From an uncultured Opitutia bacterium (GTDB lineage Bacteria > Verrucomicrobiota > Verrucomicrobiia > Opitutales > UBA953), in the NCBI GenBank assembly GCA_903868455.1, contig CAIPVK010000021.1, forward strand, positions 1-8,180: a stretch of 8,180 nucleotides of DNA, in the 5' to 3' direction. Shown piece by piece: positions 1 through 5,981 of the stretch (its first letter is position 1; each line of letters starts with the position of its first letter). The translations under genes and the position numbers were made by a program. The notes below the pieces were generated by a model that was not told the origin of the DNA, ran no database searches, and was given only the letters and a program-made list of their open reading frames with translations.

Positions 1-1125
1 CGCGCGGGCGTGGACGCCGGCGGCGGCGGCGAGCAGGTCGTCGGCGCGCAGGCCCGTCTTGGCGGAGACGAAGACGAGCGGCGGCTCGGGCAGGAAGAAG
101 AGGGCGCGTCGGACGGCCTGCTGGAAGGCGCGGCGGAAGGCGCGCTCGTCCTCGTGCTCGCCGACCGGGCCCTTGGCTAGGGCCTCGAGGGCGAGGTCCC
201 ACTTGTTGACGACGAGGACGATCCCCGCGCCGGCCTCGGCGAGCTCGCCCGCGAGCTGGAGGTCGAGGCGCGTCACGCCCTGCTGGGCGTCGAGGACGAG
301 GAAGACGACGTCGGCCTCGGCGAGGATCTCGCGGGCGCGGCTGTGCGAGTAGAAGTCGAGCGTGTCCTGGCGCGTGGCGGCCTTGCGGCCGGCGGTGTCG
401 ACCAGGTCGAAGGCGACGGCCTTGCCCTCGGCGTCCTTCCAGCCGATGCGGTGCCTGGAGGGATCGCGCGTGGTGCCGGCGGTGGGCGAGACCACGAGGC
501 GCTCCGCCGAGAGCAGGCGGTTGCCGAGCGAGCTCTTGCCGACGTTGGGGCGGCCGGCCAGGGCCAGGCGGATGGCCGCCACGGTGTCGCGGGGCGCCTC
601 GGGCGCGGGCCCGAGCTCGGCGAGGATGCGACGGCGGAGGAAGTCGGCGCCGCGGCCGTGCTCGGCCGAGACGAGCACGGGCTCGCCGAAGCCGAGGGCG
701 TAGAACTCGTGCAGGGCGCCGTCGCGCTCCGGGGTGTCGGCCTTGTTGGCGACGACCACGACCTTCTTGCCCGCCGCGCGGAGGCGCGCGGCGACCTCGA
801 GGTCGAGCGGCACGCATCCCTCGGAGGCGTCGGCGACGAGCAGGACGAGCCCGGCGGCGGCGATGGCGAACCCGACCTGCTCCTCGACCGCCGCGGCGAT
901 GTCGTCGGGCGTGAGGGCGCGGTCGAAGAGGCCGATGCCGCCCGTGTCCATCAGCGTGTAGCGCCCGTCGTCGACCTCCGAGACGATCAGGTCGCGGGTC
1001 ACGCCGGGCTGGTCGTGGACGATGGAGATGCGGCGCCCGACGAGCCGGTTGAAGAGCCGGCTCTTGCCCACGTTGGGCCGGCCGACGAGGGCGACGGCGC
1101 GGGGAAGCTCGGTGGAGGTCGGCAT
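1..1125 (-). CDS. der: Ribosome-assembly GTPase Der (EngA), C-terminus outside the window
   Basis: Der is a tandem-GTPase protein that binds the 50S subunit and is needed for its maturation. The visible 375 residues start at an ATG (1123-1125) and stay open to base 1. G domain 1 has P-loop GRPNVGKS (15-22), GVTRD (41-45), DTGG (60-63), NKAD (127-130) and SAEHG (153-157). G domain 2 has GRPNVGKS (191-198), GTTRD (217-221), DTAG (243-246), NKWD (307-310) and SAKTG (354-358). Family members usually run to about 440-490 residues, so the missing part is the C-terminal KH-like domain. Residue 23 after the first P-loop is Arg, where Thr is more usual, and the loop after DTAG lacks the common RRK triplet. 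It is last in the visible aroG-lrp-aminotransferase-der run, 48 bp behind the aminotransferase. No Shine-Dalgarno sequence precedes the start. Identification is near certain. Confidence 0.97.
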   Translation of the reverse strand, partial: MPTSTELPRAVALVGRPNVGKSRLFNRLVGRRISIVHDQPGVTRDLIVSEVDDGRYTLMDTGGIGLFDRALTPDDIAAAVEEQVGFAIAAAGLVLLVADASEGCVPLDLEVAARLRAAGKKVVVVANKADTPERDGALHEFYALGFGEPVLVSAEHGRGADFLRRRILAELGPAPEAPRDTVAAIRLALAGRPNVGKSSLGNRLLSAERLVVSPTAGTTRDPSRHRIGWKDAEGKAVAFDLVDTAGRKAATRQDTLDFYSHSRAREILAEADVVFLVLDAQQGVTRLDLQLAGELAEAGAGIVLVVNKWDLALEALAKGPVGEHEDERAFRRAFQQAVRRALFFLPEPPLVFVSAKTGLRADDLLAAAAGVHARA

Positions 1126-1149
1126 CGGCGGAGGGTCGGGGCGCGCGGC

Positions 1150-1167
1150 GCGGGGCGCAAGCCCCGC
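1150..1167 (-). promoter_or_regulatory. GC hairpin between the aminotransferase and der
   Basis: A perfect 7-bp stem (GCGGGGC paired with GCCCCGC) with a 4-nt loop lies 6 bp past the aminotransferase stop codon and 24 bp before the der start. Neither side has a T-tract, so it is not a standard intrinsic terminator. It could be an RNA-processing or stability element, a weak attenuator or chance in GC-rich DNA. The stem is seen; the function is a guess. Confidence 0.4.
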
Positions 1168-1173
1168 CTGCGG

Positions 1174-2349
1174 TCAGCGCGCGCGCAGGCGGTCGAGGTA
1201 GCGGCCGAGGCGGTCCATCGCCTCGTTGATGCGCTCGTAGCTCGTGGAGAAGGAGGCGCGGCAGAAGCCCGCGCCGGCCTGGCCGAAGGCCGTGCCGGGC
1301 ACGATGGCGACCTTCTCCTCGCGCAGGAGGCCCTGGGCGAAGGCCATGGAGTCGAGGCCGGTGACGTCGACCCGCGGGAAGGCGTAGAAGGCGCCGCGCG
1401 GCAGGTGGCACGGCAGGCCGTGCGCGTTGAGGCGGCGGACGATGAAGTCGCGGCGCTCGCGGTACTTGTCGCGCATGTGCAGCATGGCGTCGCGGCCGTT
1501 GCGCAGGGCCTCGACGGCGGCCTCCTGGCTGGCGATGGGCGCGCACATGATGGCGTACTGGTGCACCTTGAGCATGCCGTCGATGACGCCGGCCGGGCCG
1601 CAGGCGTAGCCGACGCGGAAGCCGGTCATCGCGAAGGCCTTGGAGAAGCCGTGCAGGAAGACGGTGCGCTCGCGCATGCCGGGCAGCGAGGCGATGGAGA
1701 CGTGGTCGCCCTCGAAGGTGAGCTCGGAGTAGATCTCGTCCGAGGCGACGAGGAGGTCCTTCTCCACCGCGAAGCGGGCGATGGCCTCGAGCTTGGCGCG
1801 GTCGGCGGTGCCGCCGGTGGGGTTGGTGGGGAAGTTGAGGATGAGCACCTTGCAGCCCGGCCGCCAGGCGGCGCGCAGGGCCTCGGGGTCGAGGGAGAAG
1901 GCGTCCGTGTCGGCGGTGCGGACGGGGATGGCCTCGGCGTGGCAGAGGGCGACGCTCGGGGCGTAGGAGACGTAGCAGGGCTCGTGGTAGAGCACCTTGT
2001 CGCCCGGGTTCAGCACGGCGCGCAGGAGGATGTCGAGCGCCTCGGAGACGCCGATGGTGACGAGGATCTCGTCGTCGGGCCGGTACTCGGGGCCGTAGTG
2101 GCGGGCGACGTAGCGGCCGATCTCCTCGCGCAGCGAGAGCAGGCCGCGGTTGTCGGTGTAGGAGGTGCGGCCCTTCTCCAGCGCGGCCATGGCGGCCTCG
2201 CGGATATGGAAGGGCGTGACGAAGTCGGGCTCGCCGATGCCCAGCGAGACGGCGTCGCGCATCTGCGAGACGATGGCGAAGAAGTCGCGGATGCCCGACT
2301 TGGGCAGGGCGGCCACGTGGCGCGCGACGAAGCGGCGGTCGTCGGTCAT
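1174..2349 (-). CDS. Class I PLP-dependent aminotransferase
   Basis: A 391-residue fold-type I aminotransferase, the normal length for the AspC/aromatic/alanine aminotransferase group. Visible marks are Y64 in the substrate-entry segment, NFPTNPTG (172-179) with N176 at the cofactor, SDEIY (203-207) with D204 for the pyridine nitrogen, HGFSK (233-237) with K237 as the Schiff-base lysine, R245 in GFRVGY, and R364 as the likely substrate carboxylate-binding arginine. It would move an amino group between an amino acid and a 2-oxo acid in the cytoplasm. The exact substrate cannot be read from the sequence. It starts 19 bp after an Lrp/AsnC-type gene, a pairing like yugG-yugH of Bacillus subtilis, and the same run begins with DAHP synthase. 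An aromatic or branched-chain substrate is therefore plausible but inferred. No Shine-Dalgarno sequence is seen before its ATG. Confidence 0.93.
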   Translation of the reverse strand: MTDDRRFVARHVAALPKSGIRDFFAIVSQMRDAVSLGIGEPDFVTPFHIREAAMAALEKGRTSYTDNRGLLSLREEIGRYVARHYGPEYRPDDEILVTIGVSEALDILLRAVLNPGDKVLYHEPCYVSYAPSVALCHAEAIPVRTADTDAFSLDPEALRAAWRPGCKVLILNFPTNPTGGTADRAKLEAIARFAVEKDLLVASDEIYSELTFEGDHVSIASLPGMRERTVFLHGFSKAFAMTGFRVGYACGPAGVIDGMLKVHQYAIMCAPIASQEAAVEALRNGRDAMLHMRDKYRERRDFIVRRLNAHGLPCHLPRGAFYAFPRVDVTGLDSMAFAQGLLREEKVAIVPGTAFGQAGAGFCRASFSTSYERINEAMDRLGRYLDRLRAR

Positions 2350-2368
2350 CGGGAGGGTCCGGGCGCGC

Positions 2369-2851
2369 TCAGGCGCTGACCTGGGGCTTGTCGCCGTCGC
2401 GGCGGTCGTCGGAGACGAGGAAGCCGTCCTTCTTGTACGCGCGGAGGATGAAGTGGGTGGAGGTGCCCTGCACGCCCTCGATGCGGGCGAGGCGCTCGTG
2501 GACGAAGCTGGCGACCTTGTAGAGGTTGTCCGCCGTGACGACGACGAGGAGGTCGTAGCCGCCGGACATCAGGTGGCAGCTCTCGACCTGCTCGAACGCG
2601 CTGATGCGCTCGGCCAGGCCGTCGAAGCCGCCGCGCCCCTCGGGGCGGACCTTGATCTCGATCACGGCGCGCACGCGGCGCTCGGCCTCCCAGGAGGGGT
2701 TGAGCACGGGGCGCAGCCCGAGCAGGACGCCGTCCTTGCGCAGCTGCTCGAGCTCGCGGGCGACCGCGTCGGCGCCGAGGCCGAGGATCTTGCCCATCTG
2801 GGCGGTGTCGAGGGCCTCGCCCTCGAGAAGGAGCTTGAGCACGGCGTTCAT
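2369..2851 (-). CDS. Lrp/AsnC-family transcriptional regulator
   Basis: A 160-residue protein with the two-part Lrp/AsnC layout. A short N-terminal winged helix-turn-helix covers about residues 1-45 (AQMGKILGLGADAVARELEQ region, then the turn GVLLGLRPVLN). A RAM-type ligand-binding and dimerisation domain covers about 60-137, marked by SGGYDLLVVV (96-105), which matches the usual GxYDxxxxV strand. Family members bind amino acids at the RAM domain and control amino-acid genes. The DNA-binding part is slightly short at the N-terminus, with no residues before the first helix. The gene sits 9 bp after aroG and 19 bp before the aminotransferase, so it is probably co-transcribed and may regulate its own operon. 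The effector is unknown. YugG-like proteins are the closest type I recall. Confidence 0.9.
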   Translation of the reverse strand: MNAVLKLLLEGEALDTAQMGKILGLGADAVARELEQLRKDGVLLGLRPVLNPSWEAERRVRAVIEIKVRPEGRGGFDGLAERISAFEQVESCHLMSGGYDLLVVVTADNLYKVASFVHERLARIEGVQGTSTHFILRAYKKDGFLVSDDRRDGDKPQVSA

Positions 2852-2860
2852 GGCGGGAAG

Positions 2861-3934
2861 TCAGCGGGCGACGGGCGCGGCGCGGCGGGCGCGCACGGCG
2901 GCGGCGAGGGCGTCGAGGACGGGGAGCGTCTGCTCGAGGCTGATGCAGGCGTCGGTGATGCTCACGCCGCGCTCGGAGGCGTCGCGCCCCTTCCAGTCCT
3001 GGCGGCCCTCGCGGAGGTGGCTCTCGATCATCAGGCCGGCGACGGCGGCGGAGCCGCCCGCGACCTGGGCGGCGAGGTCGGCCGCGACCTCGGGCTGGCG
3101 GCGGTGGTCCTTGGAGCTGTTGCCGTGGGAGCAGTCCACGACGACGCGGCCGGGGATGCCGGCCTTGGCGAGGCGGGCGACGGCCTCGGCCACGTGCTCG
3201 GCGCCGTAGTTGGGGCCGGTGCGCGAGCCGCCGCGCAGGATGACGTGGGCGTCGGGGTTGCCGGCGGTCTGGAAGACGGCGACCTCGCCGTCCTTGGTCA
3301 CGGAGGGGAACCAGTGCGAGCTGCGGGCGGAGAGGCAGGCGTCGACCGCGACCTGCACCGAGCCGTCGGTGCCGTTCTTGAAGCCGACGGGCATGGAGAG
3401 GCCGGAGGCGAGCTCGCGGTGGATCTGGCTCTCGGTGGTGCGGGCGCCGATGGCGCCGTAGGCCACGAGGTCGGCGAGGTACTGCGGGGTGATGGGGTCG
3501 AGGAACTCCGTCGCGGTGGGCAGCCCGAGCTCGGCGATGTCGAGGAGCACCTTGCGGGCGAGGCGGACGCCCGCGTCGATGGCGAAGGAACCGTCGATGG
3601 CGGGGTCGTTGATCAGGCCCTTCCAGCCGACGGTCGTGCGCGGCTTCTCGAAGTAGACGCGCATGACGACCAGGAGGTCGGGCGCGAGGCGGTCGGCGGC
3701 GGCCTTGAGGTGCCGGGCGTACTCGAGGGCGGCGTCGGGGTCGTGAATGGAGCACGGGCCGACGATCGCGATGAGGCGGTCGTCCCCGCCCTGGAGGATG
3801 CGGGAGACGGCCTTGCGGGAGGTGGCGATGACCTCGGTCGCCCGCTCGCTGGCGGGGACCTCCCGGAGCACGACGGAGGGGGGAGACAGGGGTTTCCGGC
3901 TCCGGATGCGCAGGTCGTCCGTGTTTTGGAACAT
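2861..3934 (-). CDS. aroG: Type I 3-deoxy-7-phosphoheptulonate (DAHP) synthase
   Basis: Condenses phosphoenolpyruvate and erythrose 4-phosphate, the first step of the shikimate pathway. The protein is strongly AroF/AroG/AroH-like over its full 357 residues. It has GPCSIHDP (59-66), VYFEKPRTTVGWKG (93-106), GARTTESQ (163-170), GFKNGTDG (184-191) and SITDAC (325-330). The metal ligands known in E. coli AroG correspond to C61, H270, E304 and D328. The ATG at 3934 is chosen because the N-terminus then reads MFQNTDDLRI, closely matching the start of E. coli AroG. The frame stays open for 34 more codons to 4036, but that stretch is proline-rich and unlike the family. The N-terminal segment and F209/S211 resemble the AroG inhibitor site, suggesting feedback control by an aromatic amino acid, though which one is not resolved. 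It is first gene of the operon; its own promoter is unclear. Confidence 0.95.
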   Translation of the reverse strand: MFQNTDDLRIRSRKPLSPPSVVLREVPASERATEVIATSRKAVSRILQGGDDRLIAIVGPCSIHDPDAALEYARHLKAAADRLAPDLLVVMRVYFEKPRTTVGWKGLINDPAIDGSFAIDAGVRLARKVLLDIAELGLPTATEFLDPITPQYLADLVAYGAIGARTTESQIHRELASGLSMPVGFKNGTDGSVQVAVDACLSARSSHWFPSVTKDGEVAVFQTAGNPDAHVILRGGSRTGPNYGAEHVAEAVARLAKAGIPGRVVVDCSHGNSSKDHRRQPEVAADLAAQVAGGSAAVAGLMIESHLREGRQDWKGRDASERGVSITDACISLEQTLPVLDALAAAVRARRAAPVAR

Positions 3935-4005
3935 GAGGTTTTGCCCGAAAAAAGGGGCTTGGAGGCAAGAGGAGGGGGGAGGGGGAGTCAACGCAGGAAG
4001 CCCGA

Positions 4006-4022
4006 GGCGGGTATTGACCGCC
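4006..4022. promoter_or_regulatory. Inverted repeat over the -35, candidate operator
   Basis: GGCGG, a 7-bp spacer and CCGCC form a perfect short inverted repeat that overlaps the -35 hexamer (4014-4019) of the Fur-family gene's promoter. It could bind a dimeric repressor. Short GC palindromes are common in this DNA, so this is weak evidence. Confidence 0.3.
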
Positions 4023-4042
4023 GAAACCGCTCTCAATACAGT
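4014..4042 (+). promoter_or_regulatory. Sigma-70-like promoter for the Fur-family gene and nadA
   Basis: TTGACC (4014-4019) and TACAGT (4037-4042) are separated by exactly 17 bp. Each differs from the consensus hexamer by one or two bases (TTGACA, TATAAT). Transcription would begin near 4049-4050, only about 3-4 nt before the ATG at 4053, so the mRNA would be nearly leaderless. This is the best promoter match I found in the window. Confidence 0.6.
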
Positions 4043-4047
4043 CTCAA
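4031..4047. promoter_or_regulatory. Direct repeat TCTCAA over the -10, candidate operator
   Basis: TCTCAA occurs at 4031-4036 and again at 4042-4047, 11 bp apart and so about one helical turn. The two copies flank and touch the -10 hexamer. A protein bound on this face would block the promoter. It does not match the classical Fur box. The repeat is seen; its role is inferred. Confidence 0.35.
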
Positions 4048-4052
4048 CTTTG

Positions 4053-4526
4053 ATGGCCGCGCCCGAACGCCAGCCGAACCCGCCCTCCGACCCGTCGGAG
4101 GCCTTCCGCGCCTACATCGCCCAGCAGGGCCTGCGCGGGACGCGCCAGCGCATGGCCGTCTACGAGGCGGCGCGCCAGCTGACCGGCCACTACACGGCGG
4201 ACGAGCTCCTGCGGCGCGCGCGCGACATCGAGCGCTCCGTCTCGCGCGCGACCGTCTACCGCACCCTGCCCCTCCTCGTGGGCTGCGGCTCCGTGCGCGA
4301 GATCGACGTCGGCCGCGACCACACCTACTACCTCACCGAGAACGGCGGCCCCGCCTTCCGCGCCCAGCTGGTCTGCGAGCGTTGCGACCGCATCGTGGAG
4401 GTCGACGCCCCCTTCATGGAGTGGTACGGCAAGGCGGTCGCGGCCAAGCACGGCATGCGTCCCGTCTCCCAGCGCCTGCAGGTGAGCGCCGTCTGCTCCG
4501 ACTGCCAGCGCCGCGCCGCCTCCTGA
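4053..4526 (+). CDS. Fur-family transcriptional regulator with an eroded metal-sensing site
   Basis: A 157-residue Fur superfamily protein. The winged helix includes RGTRQRMAVYE (28-38), H46 in GHYTADELL, and recognition segment SRATVYRTLPLL (64-75). The structural zinc site is intact, with C108/C111 and C148/C151. Aligned by eye to E. coli Fur, the HHDH segment (87-90) becomes F102-R103-A104-Q105 and H125 becomes Q140. H33 and E108 are kept as H46 and E123. It may therefore not respond to iron, zinc or peroxide in the usual way, or may use other ligands, so I do not name it fur. The ATG at 4053 is chosen because family similarity begins soon after and the promoter lies just upstream; the frame is open further up (from 3747), but that part overlaps aroG. 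nadA follows after 11 bp, so the two are probably one transcript. Confidence 0.88.
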   Translation: MAAPERQPNPPSDPSEAFRAYIAQQGLRGTRQRMAVYEAARQLTGHYTADELLRRARDIERSVSRATVYRTLPLLVGCGSVREIDVGRDHTYYLTENGGPAFRAQLVCERCDRIVEVDAPFMEWYGKAVAAKHGMRPVSQRLQVSAVCSDCQRRAAS

Positions 4527-4537
4527 ATTCCTTCCCC

Positions 4538-5509
4538 GTGCCCGCCCCCGTCCCCGCCGTCTTTCCTCCCCTGCCCGGCCCCGCGCCGCTCTCGGACCTC
4601 CAGCGCGAGGTGCTCGAGCTCAAGCGCCGGGCCGACGCGGTCATCCTCGCGCACAACTACCAGTGCGAGGACATCCAGGGCGTGGCCGACTTCGTGGGGG
4701 ACTCGCTCGGCCTGGCCTACAAGGCGGCCGAGACCACCGCCTCGACCATCGTCTTCTGCGGCGTCCACTTCATGGCCGAGACGGCCAAGATCGTGAACCC
4801 GGGCAAGCGCGTGCTCCTGCCCGACCTCGAGGCGGGCTGCTCGCTGGCCGACTCCTGCCCGGCCGATCGCCTCGCGCGCGAGAAGGCCGCCAACCCCGGC
4901 CTCGCGGTGGTCGCCTACATCAACTGCTCGGCCGCGGTGAAGGCCCTCTCGGACGTCATCTGCACGAGCGGCAACGCCAGCCGCATCGTCGAGCGCATCC
5001 CGGCCGACCGCGAGATCCTCTTCGTGCCGGACCAGAACCTAGGGCAATGGGTCTCCCAGCGGACCGGACGACGCATGCGTTGCTGGCCGGGTAGCTGCTA
5101 CGCCCACGTGCAGTTCACCCCCACCGCCCTGCTCCGGGCCAAGGCCCTGCACCCCGGGGCGCCCGTGGTGGCCCACCCGGAGTGCACGGAGGCCGTCCGC
5201 GCCCTGGCCGACGAGGTCTGCAGCACCGAGCTCATGGTGGCCTGGGCCAAGCGCCAGTCGGCCGACACCCTCATCGTGACGACCGAGTCCGGGATGATCC
5301 ACCGCCTGCGCCGGGAGGTGCCCGGCAAGACCTTCGTGGCCGCCCCGACCGACCGCTGCTCCTGCAACGAGTGCCGGTACATGAAGATGAACACCCTGGC
5401 CAAGCTGAGGGACTGCCTGGCCTCCGGGGGGCCGGAGATCCATATGGACGAGACCCTCAGGGCCCGGGCGGAGGTTCCCCTCCGACGGATGCTGGACTGG
5501 AGCAAATAA
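4538..5509 (+). CDS. nadA: Quinolinate synthase A
   Basis: NadA condenses iminoaspartate with dihydroxyacetone phosphate to quinolinate, in de novo NAD synthesis, and carries an oxygen-sensitive [4Fe-4S] cluster. The 323-residue protein shows AHNYQ (38-42) with the catalytic Tyr region, FMAETAKI (78-85), AGCSLADSCP (99-108), WPGSCYAH (183-190), HPEC (213-216) and RCSCNECRYMKMN (273-285). By comparison with E. coli NadA (C113, C200, C297), the cluster ligands are C101, C187 and C279. The GTG at 4538-4540 is chosen because it is the first start after the Fur-family stop codon in this frame and gives a normal length; the much longer open frame upstream is fortuitous. The first 15 residues are proline-rich and probably disordered. 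No nadB or nadC is visible nearby. No Shine-Dalgarno sequence precedes the GTG, so coupling to the upstream gene is possible. Confidence 0.95.
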   Translation: MPAPVPAVFPPLPGPAPLSDLQREVLELKRRADAVILAHNYQCEDIQGVADFVGDSLGLAYKAAETTASTIVFCGVHFMAETAKIVNPGKRVLLPDLEAGCSLADSCPADRLAREKAANPGLAVVAYINCSAAVKALSDVICTSGNASRIVERIPADREILFVPDQNLGQWVSQRTGRRMRCWPGSCYAHVQFTPTALLRAKALHPGAPVVAHPECTEAVRALADEVCSTELMVAWAKRQSADTLIVTTESGMIHRLRREVPGKTFVAAPTDRCSCNECRYMKMNTLAKLRDCLASGGPEIHMDETLRARAEVPLRRMLDWSK

Positions 5510-5611
5510 GGAACCACTACCCAAGATAGGTGTTTTATATTGTATCTCCCCCGTCCGTTTATTATTTTTTGATTTAACCAATTTTTCACATTTACTGACC
5601 TTACCAACGTC
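5510..5611. promoter_or_regulatory. AT-rich gap between nadA and the small HTH gene
   Basis: Only 37 of these 102 bases are G or C, against well over 65% in neighbouring genes, and 5531-5590 is lower still (17 of 60). The stretch must hold the end of the nadA transcript and the promoter of the next gene. An imperfect short stem (CAC, bulge, C pairing with GGTG, about 5515-5534) runs into TTTTAT and might be a weak terminator, but the match is poor. Confidence 0.6.
5569..5596 (+). promoter_or_regulatory. Candidate promoter for the small HTH gene
   Basis: TTGATT (5569-5574) and TTTACT (5591-5596) are 16 bp apart, each four of six to consensus. Transcription would start near 5603, leaving a leader of about 9 nt before the ATG at 5612. 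The AT-rich setting raises the chance of random matches. Confidence 0.35.
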
Positions 5612-5944
5612 ATGCGCCTCGACCTCGACCCCTCCGACTTCCCCACCAAGGACGCCTTCGTGCGTGCCGCCTTGGCCCAGGCCCGCGACCTCGCGTCCGA
5701 GCAATGGGAGGAAGCCCATCGCCGCCAGAGCACCAAGCTCTCGAAGGAGATCGAGCGCCTGTCGAAGCAGGAGCTGGCCCGCCGCCTCCTGCGCCTCATG
5801 ACCCGCCCCGCCCGCCGCCGCGCCGTCATCGACGAGACGATGCGCCGCAAGGCCGCGACGATGCGCCAGAAGGGGCTCTCCGTCCGCGAGATCGCGACCG
5901 AGCTCGGCGTGTCCGTCCCCTCCGTCTACAACATCACGAAGTGA
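5612..5944 (+). CDS. Small helix-turn-helix protein of unknown function
   Basis: A 110-residue basic protein. Residues about 13-62 are strongly helical and charged, probably a coiled coil or helical bundle. A clear helix-turn-helix lies at the extreme C-terminus, about 84-108, with GLSVREIATELGVSVPSVYN (88-107). It resembles the DNA-binding end of resolvases and of HTH domains in transposases, but there is no catalytic domain, so it is not a recombinase. It could be a small transcription factor or an orphan DNA-binding protein from a mobile element. The ATG at 5612 directly follows the AT-rich gap, and no Shine-Dalgarno sequence is seen. aat begins 37 bp downstream on the same strand. Coding is supported by a full-length frame in the common direction, sensible composition and the HTH; no specific family was recognised. 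Confidence 0.75.
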   Translation: MRLDLDPSDFPTKDAFVRAALAQARDLASEQWEEAHRRQSTKLSKEIERLSKQELARRLLRLMTRPARRRAVIDETMRRKAATMRQKGLSVREIATELGVSVPSVYNITK

Positions 5945-5963
5945 CGCTTGCCCCGCGGGCGCG

Positions 5964-5981
5964 GCCCCCTGAGATGGGGGC
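5964..5981 (+). promoter_or_regulatory. Perfect GC hairpin abutting the aat start codon
   Basis: GCCCCC (5964-5969), loop TGAGAT and GGGGGC (5976-5981) form a six-pair all-GC stem whose last base is next to the GTG at 5982. In mRNA it would occupy the place where a ribosome-binding site should be. It has no T-tract. It may limit aat translation or end transcripts of the HTH gene; the stem itself is plain. Confidence 0.45.

Larger units (their letters stand above)
3935..4052. promoter_or_regulatory. Divergent intergenic region between aroG and the Fur-family gene
   Basis: 118 bp separate the two divergent starts. The half near aroG is a purine-rich stretch on the plus strand, and the half near the Fur-family gene holds a good promoter and two repeats, listed separately. 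For aroG the best -35 candidate is TTGACT on the minus strand (3986-3991), but no good -10 follows it, so the aroG promoter is not assigned. Neither start has a Shine-Dalgarno sequence. Confidence 0.6.

Noticed and set aside
68..90. Unusual Arg after the first Der P-loop (residue 23, bases about 1057-1059) as a defect
   Set aside because: All nucleotide-contacting motifs are intact in both G domains, and I believe relatives in this lineage share the residue, so it is natural variation and not damage. The coordinates of this entry are nominal; the codon is at about 1057-1059.
343..2379. A 678-codon plus-strand frame over der and the aminotransferase
   Set aside because: It is antisense to two clear genes and its translation is a Gly/Val/Ala/Asp/Glu mixture with no motif. 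High G+C removes stop codons.
3935..3960. An intrinsic terminator or attenuator before aroG
   Set aside because: The GCCC/GGGC pairing around a T-run is only four base pairs with the T-run in the loop, not after the stem, and no leader peptide is visible.
2346..3968. A 540-codon minus-strand frame over aroG and the Lrp-type gene
   Set aside because: Same strand as the real genes but another frame; the translation is mostly Arg, Pro and Gly.
3935..4036. A longer aroG start, adding 34 residues
   Set aside because: The extension is proline-rich and has no counterpart in the family, while the ATG at 3934 restores the conserved N-terminus. It would also run through the divergent promoter.
3747..4052. 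A longer start for the Fur-family gene
   Set aside because: It would overlap aroG by nearly 200 bp and cross the promoter; Fur similarity begins only after 4053.
2165..5509. A 1114-codon open frame on the plus strand
   Set aside because: Only its last part (from 4538) is a real protein, NadA. The rest runs antisense to the aminotransferase, Lrp-type gene and aroG, and then out of frame over the Fur-family gene, with low-complexity Ala/Gly/Arg translation typical of GC-rich DNA.
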